A DNA stretch of 64,000 bases, taken from Acidiferrum sp963771295 (lineage in GTDB: Bacteria; Acidobacteriota; Terriglobia; Acidiferrales; UBA7541). Shown here piece after piece: positions 48,103 through 57,530 of this stretch. Under the pieces are notes generated by a model that was not told the origin of the DNA, did no database searches, and saw only the letters and a list, made by a program, of their open reading frames with translations. The number at the start of each line of letters is the position of its first letter. Position 1 is the stretch's first letter. A program made the position numbers and the translations under genes. The stretch spans positions 1 through 64,000 of the forward strand of contig CAVYTB010000008.1 of NCBI GenBank assembly GCA_963771295.1. The letters are read 5' to 3'.

Positions 48103-49536
48103 CTAGTCCTCCGGAGGAAGCTCGAAGGAAAGCTGCTTGCGGAAGCCGTTGGTCTTCCAGATACCGAAAGCGATGCCCGCGGCCATCCAGATGGAGCCTA
48201 CGATGATGGCAGGCCTGCTGAGATTCACCCATAACCCAAGACAGATCACAAAACCGAGAACGGGCGGAATCAGAAAGCCCAACTTTTTCTGATCCGAACG
48301 AACGTAGTAACGCAAAAAAGCGGCGGCATTCACACCCATGAAGGCAATGAGCGCGCCGAAATTCAACATTTCAGCGCCCAAGGCATATGCTTCGCCGCCA
48401 TTCAGGATATTTTTGACCGTCTCCCATGTGAGCGGGTTGGTGCCAAGAGAGTAGGTTTTATAACCGGCAACGATTTCCAGAAGGAAAGCACCGAGGATAG
48501 CGACAGCGCCGACAAGGATGACATTGTTGCGAGGTACGCGGTTCTTGGGATCAACCGCGCCGAAGAAGGATTTTGGCAGCGCTTCGCTTCTGCCCATTCC
48601 ATAAAGCAAACGCGCCGCGCCAAGTTGTGCGCCCATTCCGGAACCGAAGTTAGCAAGAAGCAGGGTGAAGCCAACGACAGTGAATAGCGGCGCCCAAGAG
48701 CGTCCGGCAACATAGGAATAAGCAGTGTTGATGTCCGGGAAAGGCTGTGAGGCGGGCCAGATGAGTTGGGCAACATAGACTTCGATGGCCGAGAGAACGC
48801 CAATAACCAGGCAGGTGAGGACGGTTGCCAGGAGGATATTGCGGCGGGGATTTTCGGCTTCTTCGGAAAGGGTGGAGATGCCGTCGAAGCCGATATAGGT
48901 CAAGACGGCGATGGAAGTACAGCCAAAAACACCGCCCCAGGAAAACGTGTGTGGATCGTAGAAGGGTGTAGTGAAGTACGACGCGCCATGCGGAGCGCCG
49001 AAGATATAACGAGCGGCGGCGATGACCACAACGACGACGACCATGCCCATGAGAATCGCCATGACCGTGTTGATGCGTGCGGATGTTTTAATGCCGCGAA
49101 TATTGAGAAGGGTGAAGACTACGCCAAAGAAAATCTTCCAGACCCAGGAAGCCACGCCGGGAGCAAATTGATGCGCTTGGCCAGCACACCAAATGGTGCA
49201 GATCAGGGGATTGAGCATGTAATCCATCACCATGCTCCATCCGGTTACATAGCCGACGGCGGGATTGATTTCCTGAGCGACGTACGTGAAAGCCGAGCCA
49301 GCGCTTGGGTAAGCTCGCGCCATGCGACCGTAGCTGATGCCCGTAAAGAGCATCGCCACCATGGCGATCAGAATCGCGGTAACGACGTGCCCCTTGCCCC
49401 GGTCACTGAGGACACCAAAAACAGACATTGGCGCGACGGGTTGAATAACGATGATGCCGTAGAGAACAAGGTCCCAGAGGGTAAGAGTGCGTCGCAGGCG
49501 AGGACCCGCGGTGGTGGTGCTGGCTTCAGCGCTCAA
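48103..49536 (-). CDS. APC-superfamily permease
   Basis: 477 residues with about 12 membrane helices. LWDLVLYGIIVIQPVAPMSVFG, SAGSAFTYVAQEINPAVGYVTGW and YIGFDGISTLSEEAENPRRNI are the helix 1, helix 3 and helix 6-7 signatures of the amino-acid/polyamine/organocation family. The natural substrate cannot be read from sequence. It overlaps the SIS gene by four bases, so the two are translated together; uptake of an amino sugar derivative or an amino acid is possible. Confidence 0.87.
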   Translation of the reverse strand: MSAEASTTTAGPRLRRTLTLWDLVLYGIIVIQPVAPMSVFGVLSDRGKGHVVTAILIAMVAMLFTGISYGRMARAYPSAGSAFTYVAQEINPAVGYVTGWSMVMDYMLNPLICTIWCAGQAHQFAPGVASWVWKIFFGVVFTLLNIRGIKTSARINTVMAILMGMVVVVVVIAAARYIFGAPHGASYFTTPFYDPHTFSWGGVFGCTSIAVLTYIGFDGISTLSEEAENPRRNILLATVLTCLVIGVLSAIEVYVAQLIWPASQPFPDINTAYSYVAGRSWAPLFTVVGFTLLLANFGSGMGAQLGAARLLYGMGRSEALPKSFFGAVDPKNRVPRNNVILVGAVAILGAFLLEIVAGYKTYSLGTNPLTWETVKNILNGGEAYALGAEMLNFGALIAFMGVNAAAFLRYYVRSDQKKLGFLIPPVLGFVICLGLWVNLSRPAIIVGSIWMAAGIAFGIWKTNGFRKQLSFELPPED

Positions 49537-50675
49537 GCACCTCTCCTTTTCGCCGCGCGTCTCCCCACAGAGCGGAGCACCACGGCACGTGTCAGATTTT
49601 TCGGTGCGTCAGGATTGAGACCCTTACGCAGTCCGACTGCCGTTCCCAATAGATGAGCAGGAATCGCGCTGACAGCGTATCGTGCAAACTCCGGGCCGTC
49701 CAGAGCAAGTTCAATTAATAAATCGCTATTCTTTTTCAACTCCGGCGTGGCGCGATTCACGATTACACAAGTGGCGGCGCCCAACTCCTTCAATTCCGCG
49801 CAGAGAGTAGTCTCCGCTTGTGCGGCGGCATCGGAAACGAAGAAGGTGATCAGCGTGTCAGGACCGGCAATGGAGCGGGGGCCATGGCGAAATTCCAGAG
49901 AATGATAGACCTGGGCGTAAGAAGAGGACATTTCCGTAATCTTCAGGCCCGCTTCCTGAGCGAGCCAGTAATGAACGCCCTGGCCGAGAAAGACGTAGTC
50001 GGAGAATTTGCGTTTGGCGGCAAATTCCTGAATTTTGCGCGCATTTGCATCCATCCAGATCTGCCCCTTGTGCGGCAGTTGATCCAACGCACCGGACACC
50101 TGGTTATCGCCCACAAACTGCAAAGCGAGGCGCTGGAAAGCCAGCAGGATGGCCGTAAACGAGCGCGTCATCACCGTGCTTTTCTCATCGGCCCAATCGA
50201 GCTTGAACGTGTGGGTGCACAGCCGTTCCAGTGGACTGCGCGGGTTGCAGGTTACGCCGAGCGTTTGCACGGTCTTGTGGGACTGCAGCAATTCCGCGGC
50301 GCGCAACACTTCAGTGGTTTCGCCGGAACGCGACATCAGGACGATCTGTTCCGCGCCGATCCGCCGCAGCGTTTCTTCTGGGGCGAACAGAAGTTCAGAG
50401 GCGGGGACGCCAGTCGCGGGAATGTAGAAATGCTTGGTCCAGAGCGCGGCGATCAGACGCGAGAGGTAGTAACTTGAACCGCAGCCGACGAAAAGCCAAG
50501 GGCTGCGAGGTGAAAGGATTTCGGCCAAGTGCTCAAGGGCGCCCGAGGCTTGGAGTTGCTTTTCGGTCTTAGCCCAGATGTGAGGCTGCGACAGGATTTC
50601 CGCCAAGGTATGTTGACCCGGCCGGCCTTTGCTGCCGGTTTTGCGAGTGGTTGACGAAAGGGTGCGATTGGCCAA
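49533..50675 (-). CDS. Double-SIS-domain sugar isomerase/deaminase (AgaS/NagB-II/GlmS-like)
   Basis: TTG at 50675 (reads MANRTLSSTTRKTG) has AAGGGAG eight bases upstream. 380 residues. First SIS domain: LFVGCGSSYYLSRLIAAL, VLMSRSGETTEVLRAAELL, TLGVTCNPRSPLER. Second: VFLGQGVHYWLAQEAGLKI, SSYAQVYHSLEFRHGPRSIA with the catalytic-region EFRHGP. These are the marks of GlmS-type isomerase domains without the glutaminase part, as in glucosamine-6-phosphate deaminase II or AgaS. First gene of an operon controlled by a palindromic operator 15 bases upstream. Confidence 0.85.
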   Translation of the reverse strand: MANRTLSSTTRKTGSKGRPGQHTLAEILSQPHIWAKTEKQLQASGALEHLAEILSPRSPWLFVGCGSSYYLSRLIAALWTKHFYIPATGVPASELLFAPEETLRRIGAEQIVLMSRSGETTEVLRAAELLQSHKTVQTLGVTCNPRSPLERLCTHTFKLDWADEKSTVMTRSFTAILLAFQRLALQFVGDNQVSGALDQLPHKGQIWMDANARKIQEFAAKRKFSDYVFLGQGVHYWLAQEAGLKITEMSSSYAQVYHSLEFRHGPRSIAGPDTLITFFVSDAAAQAETTLCAELKELGAATCVIVNRATPELKKNSDLLIELALDGPEFARYAVSAIPAHLLGTAVGLRKGLNPDAPKNLTRAVVLRSVGRRAAKRRGA

Positions 50676-50689
50676 CGGCGAGCTCCCTT

Positions 50690-50705
50690 ATTGAAACGTT
50701 TCAAT
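50690..50705 (-). promoter_or_regulatory. Palindromic LacI-type operator
   Basis: ATTGAAACGTTTCAAT is a perfect 16-bp palindrome with a central CG, as in LacI/GalR operators. It lies 15 bases upstream of the TTG start of the SIS gene, where bound repressor would block transcription. The regulator is most likely the LacI-type protein encoded as the third gene of the same operon. No second copy was noticed near the GH2 gene. Confidence 0.75.
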
Positions 50706-50793
50706 AGAGGATATTGTGGGGAAAAGCGGCATTTCACGCAAGCCCTATTTGTGGCCTGTGCCCTGTCCTTGAGGACGGTAGCGCATTACACCT

Positions 50794-52230
50794 GTGCCGG
50801 TTATCTTTTCACGCACCGCCCCAACTGAGGCGCAACAGGATCATGAGTTTTGGCGTCTAATAGGGGAACGAGGCCAACCAGCCAGCCGCGGACAAAAGGT
50901 ACCTTTGGCAGCTGCTATGGGAGAAGTTTCTCTGATACCCGATCGCCGACACGTACAGCCTATCCTGCTGCATCTAGTTGGGTTCCTGCTGGTAGTTCTG
51001 GCGGCAACACTGCTGCGCCAGGTTTCTCTGCGTCCCGATCCTATTTTGCAGGGCTACCTGCAAATCACCACCGGGCTGTTCGCGTTCGTTTTTGCAGCGG
51101 TGGCGCTGGTGCGTTTCCAAGGAACGCAAGATCGCCTGTCGTTGATTCTGGGGTCGGGTTTCCTGGTTTCGGGAGCCACTCTGACGGGCTCCAGTATTCT
51201 GTTTTTTCAGCTGATCCACGAGACGCAGATATGGACGCTTCTGGCGCCGCTGGCGTGGTGGATCAGCCGGATTCTGTTGGCGCTTCTTTTCGTGGTTGCT
51301 TTGCTGGTGGAGCATTTCCTGCCGCGCTCGCGGCACCCAAAGCTGGAAATTGCCGGGGCTCTGTTCACGGTGGTGGCGTTGACGTACTTGATTCCCGCAG
51401 CGCTGCGCAAACTTCCGCCGGAAACCTCGAATCATCCTGATTCGATCATTCCGAATCCGTTACAGCTGCTGCCGGCGATCATCTTTCTTGCGGCATTGTT
51501 CGGTTATCGCCGGAGGAAGTACTTGTTGGACTCCGCTTTCGACCGCGCGATTTACGCGGCGGTGTGGCTAAGCCTCGCGGCACAACTGGCTGCCTGCCAG
51601 TCCGAACGTTTGCTGGACGGTCCGTTCGTTTTCGCGCAGGCCATGAATGTGACAAGTTACGTGATTCTACTGGGAGGGGCGCTGCTCGATAGTGCCCGGG
51701 TGTTCGAGCAAGTGCGTCATCTGGCGGCCAGCGATCCGCTGACGGGCTTGGCCAATTATCGCAGGCTTCTGGATGTGCTGGACACGGAGACGGAGCGTAC
51801 TCTGCGCACCGGGCGGCCGTTTGCCGTTTTGTTGCTGGATCTAGACGGGTTGAAGAAAATCAACGATACCTATGGCCACTTGGTGGGGAGCCGGGCGCTT
51901 TGCCGGGTTGCCGATATTTTGCGCTTCCACTGCCGAGCGATCGATACGGCTGCGCGGTACGGAGGCGACGAATTTGCCCTGGTGTTGCCGGAGGCGCGTG
52001 AAGAGGAAGCGCAGCGCGTGCTTACCCGCATCCATGAGACCATCGCCGCCGACCTGGAGCAGCCACCGATTTCTGCCAGTATCGGCGCGTCTGTGTATCA
52101 CGGCGAAGGGGAGCGCGTAGAGAAACTGCTGGCACAAGCCGATCAGAATCTTTATGAGGAAAAAGCGCGGCGCAAGGCGGCTACAAAAGTACACGATTCC
52201 TCGGCGCGTCGCCGGCTGAAAAAGAGTTAA
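50794..52230 (+). CDS. Membrane-bound diguanylate cyclase (GGDEF)
   Basis: 478 residues from GTG 50794; ATG 50917 (MGEVSLIPDRR) is an alternative, and neither has a good ribosome site. Eight or so membrane helices (about residues 55-300) precede the GGDEF domain: DPLTGLANYRRLLDVLD, LLLDLDGLKKINDTYGH and the intact active motif RYGGDEFALVLP. An inhibitory RxxD site (RAID) lies five residues before GGDEF. It should make cyclic di-GMP with product feedback. Divergent from the amino-sugar operon. Confidence 0.9.
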   Translation: MPVIFSRTAPTEAQQDHEFWRLIGERGQPASRGQKVPLAAAMGEVSLIPDRRHVQPILLHLVGFLLVVLAATLLRQVSLRPDPILQGYLQITTGLFAFVFAAVALVRFQGTQDRLSLILGSGFLVSGATLTGSSILFFQLIHETQIWTLLAPLAWWISRILLALLFVVALLVEHFLPRSRHPKLEIAGALFTVVALTYLIPAALRKLPPETSNHPDSIIPNPLQLLPAIIFLAALFGYRRRKYLLDSAFDRAIYAAVWLSLAAQLAACQSERLLDGPFVFAQAMNVTSYVILLGGALLDSARVFEQVRHLAASDPLTGLANYRRLLDVLDTETERTLRTGRPFAVLLLDLDGLKKINDTYGHLVGSRALCRVADILRFHCRAIDTAARYGGDEFALVLPEAREEEAQRVLTRIHETIAADLEQPPISASIGASVYHGEGERVEKLLAQADQNLYEEKARRKAATKVHDSSARRRLKKS

Positions 52231-52253
52231 CTTTTTTTGTTTGCCGCTATTGC

Positions 52254-53645
52254 CTAGTTCGCTGTTTTGTAGGGGGTCAGTTGGTCAGCGATCTTTGATT
52301 GATCGCCTACGACTACGAGGATCATCTCATTCGGCTTGATGTATTCGGTGGTCATCTTTTGCACATCCGCCGGCGTGACCGCGTTTACCCGCTGCACATA
52401 GTTCTTCAGGTAGTCGGCGCCGAGTCCCTGCAGATCCACATATTGCAACTGATTAATGAGCGCTTCGCGGCTGGAATTCTGGATGACGAAGAGTCCCGAA
52501 AGGTAATTCTGAATGCCCTTCAGTTCCGCGGCGGAGGGCGGTTCTTTCTGCAGCCGATCGATTTCCAGGAAAATTTCCTTCAGCGAAGGGCCGGTAAATT
52601 GTGTGGTGACGTCGGCGTGCTGCGCCCAATACGCGTCGTGATAGCGACGCGAGATTTCGCTGAACGGCGAGTAGGTGTAGCCCTTTTGCTCGCGGATGTT
52701 TGAAGTGACACGCGAATTGAAAGAGCCGCCAAGAAGCGAATTCGTGACGCCGAGTGGAATGGCATCGGGGCTGGTTGGCGGCACAACGGGCAGGCCAAGC
52801 ATGAGCGTGGATTGCGGCGCGCCGGGGCGGTCAGTCACGTCCAGAACTTTTTTCGCTTTGGGCGAAGGTACATCTTCGACGCGAGCCGGGCCTTTAGCCC
52901 AGTTGCCAAAGCTTTCCTGGATGGATTTCTTTACGGCAGCAGCGTCGAACTTTCCGGCTACATAGAGGTGGGTTCGCTGCGCGCCGAAATTCGAGGCGTA
53001 ATAGTCTTTGACATCCTGAATGGTCAGTTTCTTCACGTCGTCGGGCGTTGGCAGTAGCGTGCCGTAAGGATGATCGCCATAAAGAATCTTGCGGAAATGC
53101 ATTGCGGCAATCGTCTGCGGCTGCGAGGTTTGCACTGCAATCTTACGCAGGCTGTCGTTCTTCAGACGGGCAAGTTCCGACTCCGGCAGGCGAGGATGCT
53201 GCACCACGTCGGCTAACAAGCGAACGGCTTTAGGTGCGAATTCCTGCAGGACGTCGAGTTCGAGTTTGGTCTGGTCCGGGCCCACGAGGACATTCAAGGT
53301 GCTGCCCATAGCGCCCGTTTGCTGTGCCAACTGCTGAGAGGAAAGCGTGACGGTGCCTTCCTTGAACAATTCACCGGTTAAATCCGCCACGCCGATGCGA
53401 TTTTTGCCTTCGTTCAGGTTGCCCGTATCGACAGCAATGCTGATGGCGGCCTTGGGAATAATTCCGTAGGGCACCACCGTCACCTTCATCCCGTTAGGAA
53501 GGGTGTAGGTTTCATTGGCAGGCACGGTGAATGGTTTCGGGGGTGTGCCCTCGGGCGGAGTTTGCTTTTGCGCGAACGCCGGCGGCATGCCAATCAAACA
53601 AGCGGCAAGAACCAGAAAGCTCATTTTGCGTGTAGTTGTTTTCAT
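52254..53645 (-). CDS. M16-family peptidase-like protein lacking the zinc motif
   Basis: 463 residues with signal peptide (MKTTTRKMSFLVLAACLIG). Fold of the M16 family with LPNGMKVTVVPYG and YASNFGAQRTHLYVAGKF. The HxxEH zinc motif of active members is replaced by GVADLTGELFKEG. This is expected for the inactive partner of a two-subunit M16 protease, like the alpha subunit of mitochondrial processing peptidase. The active partner is encoded 15 bases upstream on the same strand. Confidence 0.85.
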   Translation of the reverse strand: MKTTTRKMSFLVLAACLIGMPPAFAQKQTPPEGTPPKPFTVPANETYTLPNGMKVTVVPYGIIPKAAISIAVDTGNLNEGKNRIGVADLTGELFKEGTVTLSSQQLAQQTGAMGSTLNVLVGPDQTKLELDVLQEFAPKAVRLLADVVQHPRLPESELARLKNDSLRKIAVQTSQPQTIAAMHFRKILYGDHPYGTLLPTPDDVKKLTIQDVKDYYASNFGAQRTHLYVAGKFDAAAVKKSIQESFGNWAKGPARVEDVPSPKAKKVLDVTDRPGAPQSTLMLGLPVVPPTSPDAIPLGVTNSLLGGSFNSRVTSNIREQKGYTYSPFSEISRRYHDAYWAQHADVTTQFTGPSLKEIFLEIDRLQKEPPSAAELKGIQNYLSGLFVIQNSSREALINQLQYVDLQGLGADYLKNYVQRVNAVTPADVQKMTTEYIKPNEMILVVVGDQSKIADQLTPYKTAN

Positions 53646-53659
53646 TGAGTGCTCCCTTT

Positions 53660-55075
53660 CTACTGATTCTTCGCCGGCGCCTCGGGTGCAGCCTTAGGCG
53701 CGGGTTCTACAGTAACGACGGTGCGATTTGTGGGGCGCAGATATTCCTGCGCGGTCTTTTGTACTTGTTCGGGCGTAACTTTTTCGAATTGCGACACCAG
53801 TGTGTTCACGCGGGCGGGATCGTCGTCAAACAACGCGAAGCTGGCGAGCAGATCCATCAATCCAAAGCCGCCAAATTGCCCCATGGTGTCGTAGAGAATG
53901 GAGCGCAGCTTGACGCGCGCGCGATCCAACGACGCCTGATCGACTGGTTTGGTACGCAGCGGTTCCACGACGGCATCGATGGCCTCAATTACAGTTTCCG
54001 TTTTTGTCGTGGGATCGTAGGTAAGGTTCGCAATCATCAACATCGGTCCGTTGTAGTCGAACATATTGCCGAGGAGATTGATGCCGCCGTCCACCGAGTC
54101 GGTCAAGCCGCGCTTTTGCACCAGTTCTTCATGAAGGAGGCTGTCATCTCCTTCGATGAGCATTTGTTCGATCAAACCCATGGCGTAGTATTCGGGAGTG
54201 TTGCGATCCGGCATGTGGTAGCCGACAGCGACGGCCGGACGCGGAGCGAGGGGATCTTTCCTGTCCACCTGCTTTTGTTTTTCCTGCTTGGGTTCGGTCA
54301 AATCCGGCTGTGGCGGGAGTTGCGATGCCTTGATGGGTGCAAAATATTTCTCGACCATCTTCTTGGCTTCGGTGGGATCGAAATCGCCAACGATGGTCAG
54401 GACCGCGTTGTTGGGGGCGTAGTAGGTTTCAAAGAATTTCTGCACTTCGTCGAGTTTGGCGGCTTCGATGTCGGTGAGGTCGCCATAGAAATTGTGGGCG
54501 TTGTACCAGTTGGAGTTTGCCGCCATGGGCATGTCAATCCAGGGAAATCCGCCGTAAGGCGCGTTGAGGACCGCGACCTTCACTTCGTTGCCGACCACAC
54601 CTTGCTGATTTTTAAGATTGGCGTCGGTGACGGCGAGGCCGTGCATGCGGTCGGATTCCGCCCAGAGAACCGTTTCCAGTTTATTGGACGGCATCACCTC
54701 AAAGTAGTTCGTGAAATCGAAGCGCGTGGAGCCGTTCAGGATGCCGCCGTTCTGTTGCACCAGCTTGATGAATTCCATCTTGCCGAGATTCTGAGAGCCC
54801 TGGAACATCATGTGTTCGAATAGATGAGCGAAGCCGGTGCGATCTTTCGGCTCAATGCGGAACCCGATGCGGTAATAAACGCCCACGCACACAGTCGGTG
54901 CGGTGTGATCGGGTGAGAGGACCACGCGCAGACCGTTCGGTAGCTTGTAATATTCCACTGGCACGTGGAATTCATCGCCAGTGGCCGGGGCGGATCGCGC
55001 CGGAGCGGCTAACGATATTGCCAGAAGTAGCGCGGCGAGCACTTGGCGCGCCCGTCTTCTTGCGTGAGCTTGCAT
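53660..55075 (-). CDS. M16-family zinc metallopeptidase, active subunit
   Basis: ATG 55075 (MQAHARRRARQVLAALLLA) follows AAAGGAGGAG and opens a signal peptide; the longer open frame is not used. 471 residues. Zinc motif HLFEH in RTGFAHLFEHMMFQGSQN, and a glutamate about 75 residues later in NEVKVAV gives the third ligand. Partner of the inactive paralogue encoded downstream. The pair probably degrades peptides in the periplasm. Confidence 0.9.
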   Translation of the reverse strand: MQAHARRRARQVLAALLLAISLAAPARSAPATGDEFHVPVEYYKLPNGLRVVLSPDHTAPTVCVGVYYRIGFRIEPKDRTGFAHLFEHMMFQGSQNLGKMEFIKLVQQNGGILNGSTRFDFTNYFEVMPSNKLETVLWAESDRMHGLAVTDANLKNQQGVVGNEVKVAVLNAPYGGFPWIDMPMAANSNWYNAHNFYGDLTDIEAAKLDEVQKFFETYYAPNNAVLTIVGDFDPTEAKKMVEKYFAPIKASQLPPQPDLTEPKQEKQKQVDRKDPLAPRPAVAVGYHMPDRNTPEYYAMGLIEQMLIEGDDSLLHEELVQKRGLTDSVDGGINLLGNMFDYNGPMLMIANLTYDPTTKTETVIEAIDAVVEPLRTKPVDQASLDRARVKLRSILYDTMGQFGGFGLMDLLASFALFDDDPARVNTLVSQFEKVTPEQVQKTAQEYLRPTNRTVVTVEPAPKAAPEAPAKNQ

Positions 55076-55190
55076 AACTCCTCCTTTGGAGGGTTCCTTC
55101 AAAATGGCCTGTGCAATGATATAGGACAAACTTCTACACTCGGTAAAGACGCAATTTCTCACGGAAAGTTTCGCTGAATCCAGAGTTGGC

Positions 55191-56351
55191 CTAAAAAACC
55201 GCGCGTTTTTGGTGCGTAGCCTTGGTGGCGAGGCTGAATCTCGGCTCTGCTTCCCCCCGACCACTCATTTGCCCTGCCAGGTATTCCCCTAATGCGGGTC
55301 CGTGCTTGAAACCGTGGCCGGAGCCGCCTCCCGCGAGCCAGACGTTCGCGAAGTCGGGATGGCGATCGATGAGGAAGTCGCCATTGGAGGTGTTTTCGTA
55401 CTGGCAGACGCGCGTCTCGACGATCGGCGCGTTTGCCAGGGCGGGAAATCGGCGCGCAACGAAACTACGCGCCCACTCCACACCTTGCTTCGAGACCAGC
55501 CGAGATTGCGTATCAGGGTCGACGCGTTCGCCATGTGCGTCGCGGGCAAGTTTCAAGCCTCGGGCCTCGATGTCGGGCATGCCGTAGACTTCTTCCTCCT
55601 GGAACAGCCATGTCGGCAAAGAAGAAGCCGTGAAGCGCCAGTCGCCGGCAGGCGTGCCAAAGAAAAAGACTTCCTGGCGCGTCGGGAAGATTCGTTGGCC
55701 TAGTAATTCCGGGAACACTTTGCCGAGCCATGGGCCGCATGCGAAGACGAGTTGTCCCGCGGAGATTCGCGCTCCGCTCGAAGTCTCGATGAAATCAAGC
55801 TTATGGTTTGCGTGGGGTTGCGGCGGTGAGATCTGTGCAATCCGGAACTTTAGGCCGTTGCTTAGCGCATCTTCGATCACGCATGCTACGGCGCGTCGAG
55901 CGAGGAGAACGCCGCTATCCGGCTCCAGGAGGCCGCTTGAGATGTTGGTGAAGTTTACCTGCGGGTAGCGTTTTTCCAGTGCTGCGTGGTCCAACAGTTC
56001 CAGCTTTACGCTGCAATGCTGCAGAGTGGAGATGGTTTCACGCAATCGAGCGTCTTGTTCGGCTGCGAGCCACAGGACGCCTGTTTGAACAAACAGTGGC
56101 TGGTTCGTCGCGCGGAAAAGCGTTTTCCACTGCCCAAGCGAACGCAACGACCAGCGCGTATAGGTTTCGTCTTCGCCGTAGCCCATGCGGATAATGCGCG
56201 TTTCTCCACCGGAACTGGCGCGCGAATGCGCCGGGCCGTAGGCATCCACGAGCAGCACGCGCTGCTTTTGTGCTGCCAGATGCCAAGCCGTCCACGCGCC
56301 AAAAACTCCGGCGCCAACAACTACGCAGTCGTAAGTCGGGGTATTGGCCAT
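55191..56351 (-). CDS. FAD-dependent amine oxidase, sarcosine/N-methyltryptophan oxidase type
   Basis: 386 residues. Rossmann FAD motif VVVGAGVFGAWTAWHLA, then AHSRASSGGETRIIRMGYGE as in monomeric sarcosine oxidase. The C-terminal ETRVCQYENTSNGDFLIDRHP contains the Cys that carries covalent flavin in the family, and GGGSGHGFKHGPALGEYLA closes the FAD site. It oxidises an N-methyl or cyclic amino acid and gives hydrogen peroxide; the exact substrate cannot be read. Confidence 0.85.
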   Translation of the reverse strand: MANTPTYDCVVVGAGVFGAWTAWHLAAQKQRVLLVDAYGPAHSRASSGGETRIIRMGYGEDETYTRWSLRSLGQWKTLFRATNQPLFVQTGVLWLAAEQDARLRETISTLQHCSVKLELLDHAALEKRYPQVNFTNISSGLLEPDSGVLLARRAVACVIEDALSNGLKFRIAQISPPQPHANHKLDFIETSSGARISAGQLVFACGPWLGKVFPELLGQRIFPTRQEVFFFGTPAGDWRFTASSLPTWLFQEEEVYGMPDIEARGLKLARDAHGERVDPDTQSRLVSKQGVEWARSFVARRFPALANAPIVETRVCQYENTSNGDFLIDRHPDFANVWLAGGGSGHGFKHGPALGEYLAGQMSGRGEAEPRFSLATKATHQKRAVF

Positions 56352-56426
56352 CGCGCCGCCATCGTATCCAATTCAATGCGTCGCGGCAAAGTGGTTTCCC
56401 GGAAGAATGGCTTGCAGCGCGCCAAG

Positions 56427-57209
56427 CTATTCGCGCAGCTTTGCGGCCCAATGAGACAAGTGGTTTAGCGATTCCGTGTGCGTGGGATCCAAGTGCAACG
56501 GCGTGACCGAAGCTTCGCCAGCAAAGATTGCGGCGTAGTCGGAGTCCGCGTCCAATTCCATCTCGCGGTCCATGCGCTGCTCGCTCAACCAGAAATAGGG
56601 GCGGCCCTTAGGATCTTCGCCTTCGCGCAATACCGTGCGCGTGATCTTTTTGGACTGGCGAGAAAAACGAATCGCGCCTTTCCACGATTCCGGCACATTC
56701 ACATTGAGGAGCACTTGAGGCGGCAGGCCTTCCTTCAGGACCATCTCCGCGGTGCGACGCGCGAGTTTCGCCGAGGGCGCGAAATCCGCGCTGACGCGCT
56801 TGGAGCAGAGCGACATCGCGACTCCGGGCACGTGATGAATCACGGCTTCGCGCGCCGCGCCGACCGTTCCGGAGTAATAGACGTTCTCGCCGAGATTCGC
56901 GCCATGATTGATCCCGGAAATCACCAAGTCCGGCGGCTCTTGCAGCAACTTGTGCAGCGCCACGATTACGCAGTCTGCAGGCGTGCCGTCGATGGCCCAC
57001 TCATATTCTGCGATGCGATGGCAGACAATTGGTTGGCGCAGGGTGAGGGATTGCGCGGCGCCGCTGCGTTCCCAACTGGGGGCGACGATCTGAACCTGGG
57101 CAAAGTCCTTGAATTCCTCGGCCAGCGCGCGTAATCCGGCGGCCTGGTAGCCATCATCATTGGTCAACAATACAATTGGTTTCTTGTTGTTCTTCACACA
57201 CACTCCCAA
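56427..57209 (-). CDS. surE: 5'/3'-nucleotidase SurE
   Basis: 260 residues from TTG 57209; GTG 57197 (reads MKNNKKPIVLLTNDDG) has GGGAG five bases upstream and may be the true start. Metal site TNDDGYQAAG, VVAP-type strand IVAPSWERSGAAQS, and SGINHGANLGENVYYSGTVGAAREA are SurE signatures. It dephosphorylates nucleoside monophosphates, a stationary-phase and stress role. Confidence 0.92.
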   Translation of the reverse strand: MGVCVKNNKKPIVLLTNDDGYQAAGLRALAEEFKDFAQVQIVAPSWERSGAAQSLTLRQPIVCHRIAEYEWAIDGTPADCVIVALHKLLQEPPDLVISGINHGANLGENVYYSGTVGAAREAVIHHVPGVAMSLCSKRVSADFAPSAKLARRTAEMVLKEGLPPQVLLNVNVPESWKGAIRFSRQSKKITRTVLREGEDPKGRPYFWLSEQRMDREMELDADSDYAAIFAGEASVTPLHLDPTHTESLNHLSHWAAKLRE

Positions 57210-57254
57210 CTTACCATTGTAATCGGAACCTGCCCTTGAGATGTGGAAGGGTTT

Positions 57255-57530
57255 CTACGGTTCCCAAGGATTGAAAAGGGGCACGCCAGTGATGGCGACG
57301 TCCTTAGCGTTCCGAGTCACGAAGGTCAAATTGTGGTGCAAGGCCGTTGCTGCCAACATCCCGTCGATCAGGGGAAGCGGATGTTTTTGCGGCGTGGGCC
57401 CGGGCAGCAATTCGTCCCCATCGGTCGGCGACAGCCCGATCGATTCCTAGAATGCGATTTGCGAAACGGATGGCGAGATCGTGGCTCAGCCAGGATTCGA
57501 GCGCAATGCGTCGGGAACGATGAGGCAGGG
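57255..57530 (-). pseudogene. C-terminal relic of a VapC/FitB-type PIN toxin
   Basis: The - strand reads IRFANRILGIDRAVADRWGRI in one frame. In a shifted frame it continues PQKHPLPLIDGMLAATALHH and LTFVTRNAKDVAITGVPLFNPWEP with a stop at 57255. This is the second half of a PIN-domain toxin, with the D-G-x-x-A-A-T-A and TRN motifs. The N-terminal half with the first catalytic Asp is absent, and no antitoxin is near. The relic meets the truncated haloperoxidase at about 57530. Confidence 0.6.

Noticed and set aside
53636..54823. Long + strand open frame (395 residues) opposite the M16 peptidase genes
   Set aside because: The - strand encodes a clear HxxEH peptidase there; the + frame is rich in His and Gly in the manner of mirror frames.
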